Origin: Brachyspira innocens ATCC 29796
GTDB lineage: Bacteria; Spirochaetota; Brachyspiria; Brachyspirales; Brachyspiraceae
Reading direction: 5' to 3'
DNA length: 64,000 nucleotides
NCBI RefSeq assembly: GCF_000384655.1
Contig: NZ_ARQI01000125.1
Span: 24,654-88,653 of the forward strand
Shown here: positions 27,504-36,934 of the stretch, piece by piece
Position numbering within the stretch: the first letter of the stretch is position 1
Layout of the letters: each line of letters opens with the position of its first letter
Notes under the pieces: generated by a model
Told to the model about the DNA's origin: nothing
What the model saw: only the letters and a program-made list of their open reading frames with translations
Databases searched by the model: none
Translations under genes and position numbers: made by a program

Positions 27504-27746
27504 TAGACTTGTTTCAAAACTACTTGACAAACAATTTTTATAAGTTTATTACTTTATGCTAAATTATATAATATTGATTATTATATAAATAAATATTTTA
27601 TATATTTAAACTATAAAAATGCAGTTCTTTTGGTTCTTTTATACCAATAAAAGAACTGGGGTTTGGGGCAAAGCCCCAACTATAATTAAAAAATATTAAA
27701 TTAAAAAATTATAAATATTAAGAAATTGAGTTTTGAAACAAGTCTA
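27504..27746. mobile_element. Family-A short inverted-repeat element, copy 1
   Basis: TAGACTTGTTTCAAAACT at 27504-27521 is repeated exactly in inverted form at 27729-27746. The 243-bp element is AT-rich except for a 64-bp core at 27615-27678. The core starts AAAAATGCAGTTCTTTTGG and ends GGGGCAAAGCCCCA, and folds into two hairpins (AGTTCTTTT/AAAAGAACT and GGGGC/GCCCC). It has no ORF of note. The ends carry TA, as in elements that duplicate TA on insertion. It fills most of the 364-bp gap between carB and the next gene and ends 22 bp from that gene's ATG. Confidence 0.75.
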
Positions 27747-27768
27747 TTAATATTTTTATGAGTGTAGT

Positions 27769-28404
27769 ATGTCAAATTTTTCTATAGTATATAAAATAAT
27801 AATAATTGTAATTGGTACTTTCGCTGTGCTTAATGGATTTTTCTATGATAATTTTAAACTTGATATAGAAACAGCATACTACTTCACATATCAAAGCAAT
27901 ATACTTGTAATAGTGTATTTTATTTTGGATATTTTAAATATTATAAAGAAAAAAGAAACATTTTATCCAAGATTCAAAGGTGCTGTTACAATGTCTATAA
28001 CAGTTACATTTTTGGTGTATCATTTTTTATTGAGTACAACTTCGGGTAAATTAGAAGGCATTGATTATATTAGAAATATTATACTTCATTATATAGTGCC
28101 TATTATGACTATTTTTGATTATATTATTTTTGATAAGAAAGGAATTTATAAAATAATAGATCCTATTCTTTGGCTTATAATACCAATTTTATATTTTGTG
28201 TTTATACTTATAAGGGCTAGAGTTGGAAGTCCTTTTTCGGACGGAAGTTATTATCCTTACTTTTTTGTTGATATATATAAATATGGACTTAAAACTGTAT
28301 TAAGAAATGTATTTTTTATCACCTTATTTTTTGCAGTTTTAGGTTATATAGAATATTTTATTGACAGATTATTTAATAAAGTATATGGTAAACATAATAA
28401 ATAA
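27769..28404 (+). CDS. Pr6Pr-type (FAR-17a/AIG1-like) membrane protein
   Basis: The 211-residue protein has six predicted membrane helices. Family features are the early YFTYQSNILVIVYFILD, the LHYIVPIMTIFDYIIFD stretch containing the conserved histidine, and RARVGSPFSDGSYYPYFFVDI in the last loop. This pattern matches the Pr6Pr/FAR-17a-AIG1-like family; eukaryotic AIG1 proteins hydrolyse fatty-acid esters of hydroxy fatty acids using conserved Thr and His. A bacterial function is not established. No good ribosome-binding site is visible. A mobile element lies directly upstream and may supply or disrupt its promoter. Confidence 0.7.
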   Translation: MSNFSIVYKIIIIVIGTFAVLNGFFYDNFKLDIETAYYFTYQSNILVIVYFILDILNIIKKKETFYPRFKGAVTMSITVTFLVYHFLLSTTSGKLEGIDYIRNIILHYIVPIMTIFDYIIFDKKGIYKIIDPILWLIIPILYFVFILIRARVGSPFSDGSYYPYFFVDIYKYGLKTVLRNVFFITLFFAVLGYIEYFIDRLFNKVYGKHNK

Positions 28405-28454
28405 TTTTATTTTTTAGCTATATTATAAAATAACTATTATTGATTAATTTATAT

Positions 28455-29672
28455 TTAATTTCTCTCTTTTCCAAGCCAAAAAATGTCTTTTTTTAAATAG
28501 CTTTTATATAGATTCATTATCTGTAAAGTAAGCCCTATTTCTATGCATTCTTCATCAGCATCAAAGAGTCCGTTATGAGCTTCATGTATTATTCCTTTTT
28601 TTTTGTTTCTTGCACCTATATTAAAAAATGCTCCTGCTTTATTTTGTATGAAAAAAGAAAAATCTTCAGCTCCCATAGAAGGCTTTAATTCAAGTACATT
28701 TTTCTCTCCAAGCAAATTAATAGCATTTTCTCTTACAATATCAGAAGCTTCTTTCCAATTAATGAGACTTGCAAAATATACCGTTTCTATAAATTCAGCA
28801 TCAGCATCAAAAGAGTATGCTATACCTTTTATTATTTTTTTTATTTTTATTATTATTTTCTCCATAGTGCTTTCTCTTAAGGCTCTTATTGTACCAGTCA
28901 TCTCAGTATAACCGCATATAATATTTTCAGCACTACCTCCGTTTATTGTTCCTATTGTTATAACAGCACTATCTTCTGCATGTACATTTCTGCTTATTAT
29001 TGTCTGAATACTATCTATTATTTTGGCGGCTATTACTATAGTATCAATTCCTCCAGAAGGATTAGCAGCATGTGCTGTTTTTCCATAAACTTTTATCTTA
29101 AAGTCCAAACATGAAGCATTAACAATATTATCATTTATCTGTACAAAACCTATATCACTATGAGTAGAAACATGCAGACCATATATAACATTAACATTTT
29201 CCAATGCATTTTCTTTTATCATTCTCAAAGCACCTCCTACAGTTTCTTCTGCAGGCTGAAATATAAGCCTTATATTGCAAGGAGGTATTATTCCTTTGCT
29301 ATTATTTTGAAATACTGAAGCTATACCTAAATTGATTGCAGTATGTATATCATGTCCGCATGCATGACACACACCTTTATTTTTTGAGCTGTAGCTGCAG
29401 TTTTTTAAATCATCTATTGGAAGTGCGTCTATATCTGCTCTGAATGCTACTGTAAAACTTTTATCCTCTCCTTTTATATCAGCTATAATTCCAGTATCAG
29501 CAACTTCTGTTTTATGTTCTATATTGTATTTTTTTAAATGATTAGAGATCGTATTCATGGTTTGGAATTCTTTTTCTGAGAGTTCAGGGTTAGAATGCAA
29601 ATCTCTTCGTATATTTATTAATTCTTCTTTTATTTCTTTTATTTTGCTTTTTATTAACTCTAATTCTTCCAT
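28455..29672 (-). CDS. M20 family amidohydrolase (N-acyl-amino-acid / hippurate hydrolase type)
   Basis: The 405-residue zinc peptidase-family protein has GFRADIDALPIDD-like FRADIDALPID, metal motif CHACGHDIHT (about 110), FQPAEETVGGA with the catalytic Glu pair, and IYGLHVS. The Cys-containing metal site and SMGAEDFSFF near the C-terminus are typical. Between them is the dimerisation domain (about 185-300). It would remove an acyl or amino-acyl group from a small molecule in the cytoplasm. The exact substrate (N-acetyl amino acid, hippurate, N-acetyl-diaminopimelate, indole conjugates) cannot be decided. It is monocistronic and convergent with the preceding gene. Confidence 0.85.
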   Translation of the reverse strand: MEELELIKSKIKEIKEELINIRRDLHSNPELSEKEFQTMNTISNHLKKYNIEHKTEVADTGIIADIKGEDKSFTVAFRADIDALPIDDLKNCSYSSKNKGVCHACGHDIHTAINLGIASVFQNNSKGIIPPCNIRLIFQPAEETVGGALRMIKENALENVNVIYGLHVSTHSDIGFVQINDNIVNASCLDFKIKVYGKTAHAANPSGGIDTIVIAAKIIDSIQTIISRNVHAEDSAVITIGTINGGSAENIICGYTEMTGTIRALRESTMEKIIIKIKKIIKGIAYSFDADAEFIETVYFASLINWKEASDIVRENAINLLGEKNVLELKPSMGAEDFSFFIQNKAGAFFNIGARNKKKGIIHEAHNGLFDADEECIEIGLTLQIMNLYKSYLKKDIFWLGKERN

Positions 29673-29840
29673 AAAATAAAACTTTGTTAATGTATTTATT
29701 ATTATTATATATTTTTGATTATTAACTTCAATACTTATTATTTATGATATATATTTAAAGTTATTAAACAGTTTTTTACAGCTATAATTCATATATATTG
29801 TAGTACATATTATACAAAATATAGAATTTTTTAATAAATT

Positions 29841-29902
29841 TTGATTGATTTTGATTATTTTTGATTGAAATTGATTGATTTTTTTAGCTTTTTTTATATA
29901 AT
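29841..29902 (+). promoter_or_regulatory. fru promoter with four 10-bp-phased TTGATT repeats (candidate FruR operator)
   Basis: TTGATT occurs at 29841, 29851, 29861 and 29871, exactly one helical turn apart. Overlapping extra copies arise because the first and fourth units read TTGATTGATT. The last of these (29875-29880) is a good -35 element, 16 bp from TATAAT (29897-29902), so bound repressor would cover the promoter. DeoR-family regulators such as FruR commonly bind short direct repeats, which suits autoregulation by the gene that follows. Confidence 0.7.
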
Positions 29903-29937
29903 TATTAATATAGATAATAAATAAGGATATTAAAGAA

Positions 29938-30681
29938 GTGCTAAAAGTAAGCAGATATGAATTGATACTTGAAGTTATAAAAGAAAAAAAGAACTTAAAG
30001 ATAGAGGAACTAATAGAAAGACTTAATGTATCAGAGGCTACAATCAGGCGTGATTTAACGTTTCTTGAAGAGGCTGGTAAGATAAAGCGGGTTCATGGTG
30101 GGGCAGTATTAACTGACGCTCAGGAAGAGAGTTTATTATATAAAAGAGAAATATTTTCAAAGGAAAAAGACAATATAGGTAAGTTTGCTGCTTCTTTAGT
30201 AGAAGAGGGAAGCACTGTATATCTTGATGCTGGCAGTAGTGTTTTCGCTATGATTAAATATTTATCTGTCATTGAGAATATAAAGGTTATAACAAACGGT
30301 GTAAGCCATATAGATGAACTTAATAATAAAAGAATAGAAACTTATTTGATAGGCGGAAAGATAAAAACACTTACAGGGGCATTGGTTGGAGGAACTGCTG
30401 CAATGTCTGTAAAGAATTTCAATTTTGATTTGGCATTTATGGGAGCTAATGGTGTTGATATATACGGATATTCTACACCAGATAGTGAGGAGGCATTGAT
30501 AAAAAGTGAAGCTTCTAAGAGGGCAGATAAAACTTACTTTTTATGCGATGAATCCAAATTTAACAAAAGAAGTCTTATAAACTTTTGCAGTTTGGAAGAT
30601 TCTTATTTAATAACGAATGCTAAAGAAATAGATGATAATATAAAAAATAAATTAAAAGGATTATTTATTGTTAATCAATAA
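29938..30681 (+). CDS. fruR: DeoR-family regulator of the fructose operon (FruR)
   Basis: The 247-residue protein starts at GTG 29938. It has a DeoR winged helix (residues about 1-57, ending ATIRRDLTFLEEAGKIKRVHGG) and a sugar-phosphate-sensing domain with YLDAGSS, ITNGV and GGKIKTLTGALVG. Its position directly before a 1-phosphofructokinase and a fructose PTS permease indicates control by fructose-1-phosphate. Four phased repeats sit in its own promoter. AAGGA is about 11 bases before the GTG, a little far. Confidence 0.85.
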   Translation: MLKVSRYELILEVIKEKKNLKIEELIERLNVSEATIRRDLTFLEEAGKIKRVHGGAVLTDAQEESLLYKREIFSKEKDNIGKFAASLVEEGSTVYLDAGSSVFAMIKYLSVIENIKVITNGVSHIDELNNKRIETYLIGGKIKTLTGALVGGTAAMSVKNFNFDLAFMGANGVDIYGYSTPDSEEALIKSEASKRADKTYFLCDESKFNKRSLINFCSLEDSYLITNAKEIDDNIKNKLKGLFIVNQ

Positions 30682-30698
30682 AAAGTGGGAGATTATTT

Positions 30699-31616
30699 AT
30701 GATATATACTTTAACACTAAATCCTGCTGTTGACTATTATATAGACATGAATATCTTTGAAGAGGGAGAATTAAACAAAGTTGATAATGCCTATACATTA
30801 GCAGGAGGAAAAGGGATTAATGTTTCTAAGGTATTAAAAAACTTTAATATCGATTCTGCGGCTTTAGGTTTTTGCGGCGGATTCACTGGAGATTATATCA
30901 AAAAGCATCTTAAAGAATATGGTATTAAAGAGCATTTTATATACTTAGAAGAAGATACAAGAATAAATATAAAATTAAAAACTTCAAAGACTGAAAGTGA
31001 AATAGCAGGCAAATCACCAAATATTTCAAAAGAAAAAGTTAATGAATTATTAAACTTCATAAAAACTAATATAAAAGAAAATGATATTTTAGTATTGTCT
31101 GGAAGCGTACCTAGTTCTGTAGAAAGCTCTATATATAAAGACATTATATCAATAGCAAATAAAAATATAAAAGTAATACTAGATGCTAGAGATGAGGCAT
31201 TCAAATTTGGATTAAAAGAAAAAGTATTTCTTACAAAACCAAATAAAAAAGAATTAAGCGAATATTTTAATAAACAAATAGAAAAAACAGAAGATATAAT
31301 AAAATATGCTAGAGAGTTAATAAAAGAGGGAAGTGAAAATGTAATAGTATCTTTAGGAAAAGATGGATCTATTTTAGTAACAAAAGATGAGGCTTATTTA
31401 GGAAATGCTCCAGACGGAAAATTGATAAGTTCTGTTGGGGCTGGAGATTCTATGGTTGCTGGTATAGTTTATGGATTAAGCAATAATTTAAATATAATTG
31501 ATTCTTATAAATATGCTATAGCAAGCGGAAGTTCTACTGCTTGTTCTGAAGGTTTAACTACATTTGATAGTATGAAGAAATTTTTAGAAAATACAGAAAT
31601 AAAAAAAGTTAATTAA
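30699..31616 (+). CDS. fruK: 1-phosphofructokinase (FruK)
   Basis: The 305-residue PfkB-family kinase turns fructose-1-phosphate, the product of the FruA PTS, into fructose-1,6-bisphosphate. It shows TLNPAVDYYI at the start, GGKGINVSKVL (PfkB signature 1), LSGSVPSS, and the catalytic SVGAGDSMVAGIVYG near 245. The operon position between fruR and fruA separates it from tagatose-6-phosphate kinase of the same family. TGGGAG precedes the ATG. Confidence 0.9.
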   Translation: MIYTLTLNPAVDYYIDMNIFEEGELNKVDNAYTLAGGKGINVSKVLKNFNIDSAALGFCGGFTGDYIKKHLKEYGIKEHFIYLEEDTRINIKLKTSKTESEIAGKSPNISKEKVNELLNFIKTNIKENDILVLSGSVPSSVESSIYKDIISIANKNIKVILDARDEAFKFGLKEKVFLTKPNKKELSEYFNKQIEKTEDIIKYARELIKEGSENVIVSLGKDGSILVTKDEAYLGNAPDGKLISSVGAGDSMVAGIVYGLSNNLNIIDSYKYAIASGSSTACSEGLTTFDSMKKFLENTEIKKVN

Positions 31617-31639
31617 TTTTATAAATACGGAGGCTAACA

Positions 31640-33520
31640 ATGCTAAAAGATGTCATAACTTTAGATTGTATAGATATTGATTTAAAAGGAAAAACTAAAT
31701 CAGAAATTATAGATGAAATGGTTGATATTCTCTATAAGAACGGCAAATTAAATGATAGGGAAGAGTATAAAAGAGAAATATTAAAAAGAGAAGCTCAAAG
31801 TTCTACAGGTATGGAGGAAGGTATAGCAATACCGCATGGTAAAACTAAAGCCGTAAAAATTCCAACAGTTGCTATAGGTATTTCTAAACAAGGTGTTGAT
31901 TATGAATCATTAGACGGAAAGCCTTCACATTTATTTTTTATGATAGCAGCCCCAGAAAACTCTAATGACTCTCATATAGAATTATTATCAAAAATAACTA
32001 CTCTTCTTCTTGAAGATGATATAAGAGAAGCATTATTAAATGCAAAAAGCAAAGAAGAAGTACTTGATATATTAATGAAAAATGCTGAAAAAGATAATGA
32101 AAACTCATCATTAAATCAGGAAAGCAGTAATAATAATGATTCATATCAGGTATTAGCAGTAACAGCATGTCCTACTGGAATAGCACATACTTATATGGCT
32201 GCTGATGCTTTGCTTAAAAAAGGTAAAGAACTCGGAATTACTATAAAAGTAGAAACTAACGGTTCAAGCGGAGTAAAAAATGAGCTTACAAAAGATGAAA
32301 TAAAAAATGCCAAAGGTATAATAGTAGCAGCGGACAAAAATGTTGCTATGGATAGATTTGCTGGAAAGAATGTTGATATAGTAGGTGTTAAAGAAGCTAT
32401 AAAAAATCCAGAGCAGTTAATAAAAAATGCATTAAATCAAACAGCTCCTATATATCATATTAATTCTGAAGGAGGCTCTTCAGACAGATTTGCTAAAAAG
32501 CCTAAAACTGGAGTATACAAGCATTTAATGTCTGGTGTATCAAATATGCTTCCTTTTGTTGTAGGCGGAGGTATACTTATAGCATTTTCATTTATGTTTG
32601 GTATTAACTCAAGCAATCCTAATGATCCTTCATATAATGCATTTGCTAAACTTTTAAATGATATAGGAAGTGGTAATGCTTTCTTCTTGATGGTACCAGT
32701 AATGGCTGCATTTATAGGTATGAGTATTGCTGACAGACCTGGATTTGCTCCTGCTATGGTTGGAGGGCTTATATCACTAAATAGCGGCGGAGGATTTTTA
32801 GGCGGACTTATAGGCGGTTTTTTGGGCGGATATATTACTCTTTTACTAAAAAAAGTATTTTCTAAATTGCCTGAAAGTTTGGACGGAATTAAACCTGTTT
32901 TACTATATCCTTTATTTGGAATATTCCTTACTGGTGCTGTAATGTATTTATTCATAGTTGACCCAATAGCTGCGATAAATACTGGACTTTCTAATTTCTT
33001 AAAAAATATGGGTACTGGAAACTTAATATTATTAGGTGCTTTACTCGGAGCTATGATGTCTACTGATATGGGAGGACCTATAAATAAAGCTGCTTTCACA
33101 TTTGGTATAGCAATGATAGCTTCAGGTGATTATGCTCCTCATGCTGCTGTTATGGCTGGGGGTATGGTTCCGCCTTTGGGTATAGCATTAGCTACTACAA
33201 TATTTAGAAATAAATTCACGTCCGATGAAAAAGATGCTGGTAAAACTTGTTATGTTATGGGGCTATCTTTTATTACTGAAGGAGCTATACCATTTGCTGC
33301 TTCTGACCCTATAAGAGTTATTCCTTCCTGTATGATTGGTGCTGCTATTGCTGGTGCTTTAACTATGGCTTTTCGTATACAGTTAAGAGCTCCTCATGGA
33401 GGAATATTTGTACTACCTATAGTTAATAATCCTCCTCTATATCTTCTTGCTATAGTAATAGGCTCTGTTATAACAGCGGTAATACTAGGATTTATTAAAA
33501 AGCCTGTCAATAATAATTAA
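31640..33520 (+). CDS. fruA: Fructose PTS permease, EIIABC (FruA)
   Basis: The 626-residue protein holds all three PTS modules. The EIIA domain (1-145) has the phosphorylated histidine in IAIPHGKTKA (His66). The EIIB domain (about 168-270) has its phosphocysteine in VTACPTGIAHTY (Cys177). The EIIC membrane domain (about 290-620) includes GVSNMLPFVVGGGILIAFSF, PGFAPAMVGG and TEGAIPFAASDP. It imports fructose and phosphorylates it at C1 for FruK. An Asn/Ser-rich linker joins EIIA and EIIB. A clear terminator follows. Confidence 0.94.
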   Translation: MLKDVITLDCIDIDLKGKTKSEIIDEMVDILYKNGKLNDREEYKREILKREAQSSTGMEEGIAIPHGKTKAVKIPTVAIGISKQGVDYESLDGKPSHLFFMIAAPENSNDSHIELLSKITTLLLEDDIREALLNAKSKEEVLDILMKNAEKDNENSSLNQESSNNNDSYQVLAVTACPTGIAHTYMAADALLKKGKELGITIKVETNGSSGVKNELTKDEIKNAKGIIVAADKNVAMDRFAGKNVDIVGVKEAIKNPEQLIKNALNQTAPIYHINSEGGSSDRFAKKPKTGVYKHLMSGVSNMLPFVVGGGILIAFSFMFGINSSNPNDPSYNAFAKLLNDIGSGNAFFLMVPVMAAFIGMSIADRPGFAPAMVGGLISLNSGGGFLGGLIGGFLGGYITLLLKKVFSKLPESLDGIKPVLLYPLFGIFLTGAVMYLFIVDPIAAINTGLSNFLKNMGTGNLILLGALLGAMMSTDMGGPINKAAFTFGIAMIASGDYAPHAAVMAGGMVPPLGIALATTIFRNKFTSDEKDAGKTCYVMGLSFITEGAIPFAASDPIRVIPSCMIGAAIAGALTMAFRIQLRAPHGGIFVLPIVNNPPLYLLAIVIGSVITAVILGFIKKPVNNN

Positions 33521-33536
33521 TACATATATCTTATAA

Positions 33537-33585
33537 AAAGGCTTGAACTCTTTATTAATTTTAGTTCAAGCCTTTATTTTTTATA
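33537..33585 (+). terminator. Intrinsic terminator of fruRKA
   Basis: A perfect 13-bp stem, AAAGGCTTGAACT (33537-33549) with its complement (33563-33575), is followed by a T-rich tract. Confidence 0.85.
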
Positions 33586-33617
33586 ATGCTTAAATTTTGG
33601 TATTTTTATAAAGTTAA

Positions 33618-33633
33618 TATACTTGTTTCAAAA
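33618..33633. repeat. Solo end of a family-A inverted-repeat element
   Basis: TATACTTGTTTCAAAA matches the outer 16 bases of the right end of family-A copy 2, in inverse orientation. No core or partner end is nearby, so it is probably a decayed or partly deleted copy. The surrounding 33586-33747 holds nothing else I can name. Confidence 0.45.
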
Positions 33634-33747
33634 TAAAATATTTATAATTGCAAAACTAATATCTGCCGCTATGTGAACTGAGTAAAGTCAAATCTAATAT
33701 ATCAAGAATAAAATATAATCTTTTAGCGTACATTAAAGCCAATTTTA

Positions 33748-35382
33748 TTATTCTAATAGATATGCTTTTGAGAAATTGTGTTGTCCCATAGGATCATATT
33801 CTACACCCTTTAATTTTGGAGAAACTAAAAGAGGTTCATTATAAAAATAAATAGGTATTATTGCCATATCTGATATTAACATCTCTTCAGCTTTATGCAT
33901 AGTCATCATTCTATGAGAGGTATCTCCTATTAAACTTGCAGTTTTTATGAGATCATCATATCTTGTATTGCTGTAAACGCTGTTATTATTAGGGGATGTG
34001 CTTAAAAATATTGATAAAAAGTTAATAGGATCATTAAAATCCCCGTTCCAGCCTCCGCTAGCAATCTCAATGTTTTTATCAAATCTTTGTTTTAGCAAAT
34101 CAGACCATTCAAGCTCTTCCATAACTACATCAATACCAAGATTTTCTTTCCACATTTTTTGAACAGCCTCAAATATATAGGTATGTACACCATGAGTTGT
34201 TTTAAATGTTATGGTTGGAAAGTTATTACCATTAGGATATCCAGCAAGCATCATAAGTTTTTTTGCTTCTTTAATATTATTTTCATAGTTGTTTTTTGTA
34301 ATATTAATATAATCTCCTCCGTTTTCCCTAAAATCTCCAAAAAATCCGGGTACTCCATAAGGCACTAAAGCAGCAGCTGGTCTCTCTCCGCCTTTTGTAA
34401 TATTTTCAACTATATAATTTCTATCTATAGCAAGAGATAATGCTTTTCTTACATTTGAGTCTGATAATGTTTTGTTTGTTGTATTAATAAAATAGAAATA
34501 TGAAGATATTCTAGGTACATTGTGTATATATCCAGCTTTTTCTAGTGAAGAAATATATTCTCTTGGGAAGTTTCTGGAAAAATGAAGAAGACCATTTTCT
34601 ACAGAATTGAGAGAATATTCATTATCATTTCTAAGTATGAACTCCAATCTGCTTGGTATAACTTCTTTCGTATTCCAATATAATTCATTTTTTTCCATAA
34701 TGATATATTCATCAAATTTTCTTTCAACAACTTTAAAAGGTCCGTTTCCTATAAATGTTTGAGGGCTGTCAGTCCATTTTTCTCCATATGTTCTAATTAT
34801 ATCTTCTCTTAATGGGTAAAAAGTAGGGTATGCTAAAATTTCTAAAAAATATGTTAATGGCATTTCTAACATAATTTCTAAAGTATAATCATCAATAGCT
34901 TCTATACCAAGATATTTAGGCTCTATTTTTCCCATGTTAATATCTTTTGCATTTTTTATCATATTATATTGATAAGCATATTTACTTTTAGTATTTGGGT
35001 CAAATAATCTTCTAAATGAATATACAAAATCCTGAGCTACTACTCCTCTTCCATCACTCCAATATGCATTATCTCTAAGATTAAATGTGTATACTAATCC
35101 ATCGCTGCTTACAGTCCAACTTTTAGCTACGGCAGGTATTATTTTTCCATCTTTATCTTTTGCAACTAATCCTTCAAATATATGTCTTAAATATATTAAA
35201 GTATCTGATGTTACATTAAAACTTGGGTCCATAGTATATGGTTCTGAACCTATATTTATCTGTAAAGCAAAATATTTTGAAGCTTGATTTTGAGATACAC
35301 TTTCTTCTATTTTTGAACAAGATATATTAACGATTAAAGATATGAAAATCATTAATAAAATGCGATAATGACTACTAAACAT
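33748..35382 (-). CDS. Oligopeptide ABC transporter substrate-binding lipoprotein (OppA-like)
   Basis: I choose ATG 35382, giving 544 residues starting MFSSHYRILLMIFISLIVNISC, a lipoprotein signal; the open frame extends 21 codons further up without signal character. The mature part is a family-5 solute-binding protein. It contains EPYTMDPSFN, YTFNLRDNAYWSDGRGVVAQDFVYSF, ALSLAIDRNYIVENI near the middle and a C-terminal NDPINFLSIF. It would bind peptides outside the inner membrane. No permease or ATPase gene is adjacent; instead three chemoreceptor genes lie upstream on the same strand, so it may also present ligands to them. Confidence 0.85.
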   Translation of the reverse strand: MFSSHYRILLMIFISLIVNISCSKIEESVSQNQASKYFALQINIGSEPYTMDPSFNVTSDTLIYLRHIFEGLVAKDKDGKIIPAVAKSWTVSSDGLVYTFNLRDNAYWSDGRGVVAQDFVYSFRRLFDPNTKSKYAYQYNMIKNAKDINMGKIEPKYLGIEAIDDYTLEIMLEMPLTYFLEILAYPTFYPLREDIIRTYGEKWTDSPQTFIGNGPFKVVERKFDEYIIMEKNELYWNTKEVIPSRLEFILRNDNEYSLNSVENGLLHFSRNFPREYISSLEKAGYIHNVPRISSYFYFINTTNKTLSDSNVRKALSLAIDRNYIVENITKGGERPAAALVPYGVPGFFGDFRENGGDYINITKNNYENNIKEAKKLMMLAGYPNGNNFPTITFKTTHGVHTYIFEAVQKMWKENLGIDVVMEELEWSDLLKQRFDKNIEIASGGWNGDFNDPINFLSIFLSTSPNNNSVYSNTRYDDLIKTASLIGDTSHRMMTMHKAEEMLISDMAIIPIYFYNEPLLVSPKLKGVEYDPMGQHNFSKAYLLE

Positions 35383-35465
35383 TTTACTACCCAAATTATA
35401 TTTTAATATTGTTTTCAGTATATATTCTATATAGTATAATGTCAAACAATATTTTTCTATATTTC

Positions 35466-36854
35466 TTATTCTCTAAGTTTGAAATATTCTATAATTTTCT
35501 GTAATTCTTTTGATTCTTCTAAAAGAGATTTTGAAGTTTCAGTAACTTGATTTACAAATTGATAATTTTGATTTTTTATCGTTTTGCTTTCTTTATCATT
35601 AATTTTGTCTACAAATTCAGATATATCATTTGAGTTTTCAGAAATTTTATCAACTTTTCCTTTTACAGCAGTAACCAAATCATTTAAGTATTCTACTGTA
35701 TTATTAATTCCTCTGCTCATATCGCCTATCTCATCATTTAATTTCAAATAATCTTCAGAAACATTCCAAGATATATCCCCTTCTTTTATTTTAGTAATAT
35801 TATCATTTAAATCATTCATTACAGATAATACTCTTTTATTTATAATTGATGGTACTATAATGACTATTAATATAATTATTGTTGCTATTATAGTCCACAT
35901 CATTATTATAATTTTATTATTACCGAAAAATTCAGCTTTGGAAGATACAGCCAATTCTATTGCCCAATACACATCATCAAACATATGTATAGGTTTGAAT
36001 ATATGAAAATATTTACTCGAAGTTTGTTTATTATATGATTCTTTAAATATAGTATTATTTGAACATACAGTTTCTAATAGATCATTGTATCCGTATATAT
36101 CAGATGAATTAGTTATATTTTCTCCTATACGGTATTTATCGGTAGTGCAGTAAATAATATTTCCTTTTTCATTAAATAATGAAATTGTAAATCCGTTTGT
36201 ATCATCATAAAACATTATATTGTCCAAAGATAAATTCAGTGAAGATACGGCAATTATTTCATTGTCTTTAGAAAATATTGGTATTGAGTAGGTATACATA
36301 GGTCTGTATTTACCCTGTACTGGATAATAGTTTAATGATGTAATATGCGGTTCTTTGCTTTTTATAGTAGTATCTAAATAGCTGTATTGCAAATCTGATT
36401 CTTCCATATTAATTCTATGTACATTATTATTTGTATCTTTGAGCAAATATATTCCAAATCTTCCGTCAATGTTTTTATAAAGAGGATTATTAATATACAT
36501 ACTGTCAATAGCATTAGAAGAAAATATTAAAGACACAGACACCGCATTTGTACTCATTTCATCTGCAAATCTTTTCATTAAATCTTCATATACTTCTCTT
36601 TCTCTAATATTGTAATTATACATATTTTCTACTGTATATTTTATATTACTTAGATAGTTTAACTCTACATCAATTATAGATTCTATTTCAAATACTTCTT
36701 TTTGAGCCATTTGAGATATTGTAAATAATGACATTTGTTTTGTAATATTGTATGTATGGATAGTGTTTATAATACCGAATATCAGTATTATTGTTATAAT
36801 AGGTATTATAATAAATAAACTTATTTTTATATTTAAGCTTACCTTATCATTCAT
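35466..36854 (-). CDS. Chemoreceptor-like protein lacking the signalling hairpin
   Basis: The 462-residue protein has the same layout as its two neighbours up to the HAMP domain: TM1 (about 9-30), an extracytoplasmic dCache-like sensor, TM2 (about 320-342), and HAMP. It then has only about 70 residues and ends TSKSLLEESKELQKIIEYFKLRE. That end aligns with the extreme C-termini of the two full receptors, ending IEYFKLRN and IEYFKLKN. The conserved tip that contacts CheA/CheW is missing entirely. The frame is continuous, so this is a clean internal loss, not a frameshift. It may act as a decoy or ligand-sensing partner in receptor arrays. Confidence 0.8.
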   Translation of the reverse strand: MNDKVSLNIKISLFIIIPIITIILIFGIINTIHTYNITKQMSLFTISQMAQKEVFEIESIIDVELNYLSNIKYTVENMYNYNIREREVYEDLMKRFADEMSTNAVSVSLIFSSNAIDSMYINNPLYKNIDGRFGIYLLKDTNNNVHRINMEESDLQYSYLDTTIKSKEPHITSLNYYPVQGKYRPMYTYSIPIFSKDNEIIAVSSLNLSLDNIMFYDDTNGFTISLFNEKGNIIYCTTDKYRIGENITNSSDIYGYNDLLETVCSNNTIFKESYNKQTSSKYFHIFKPIHMFDDVYWAIELAVSSKAEFFGNNKIIIMMWTIIATIIILIVIIVPSIINKRVLSVMNDLNDNITKIKEGDISWNVSEDYLKLNDEIGDMSRGINNTVEYLNDLVTAVKGKVDKISENSNDISEFVDKINDKESKTIKNQNYQFVNQVTETSKSLLEESKELQKIIEYFKLRE

Positions 36855-36934
36855 AAAAAACGCCTCTTAATTTATAATTTTTATTATAGAATAAACCATT
36901 ATATCTTTTATAAGAAAAAATTTGAATATAAAAT

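Noticed and set aside
32455..33099. 214-codon frame on the minus strand opposite fruA
   Set aside because: It is a Pro/Ile/Ser-rich antisense shadow of the membrane domain, lacks a ribosome-binding site, and the plus-strand frame is an unambiguous PTS permease.
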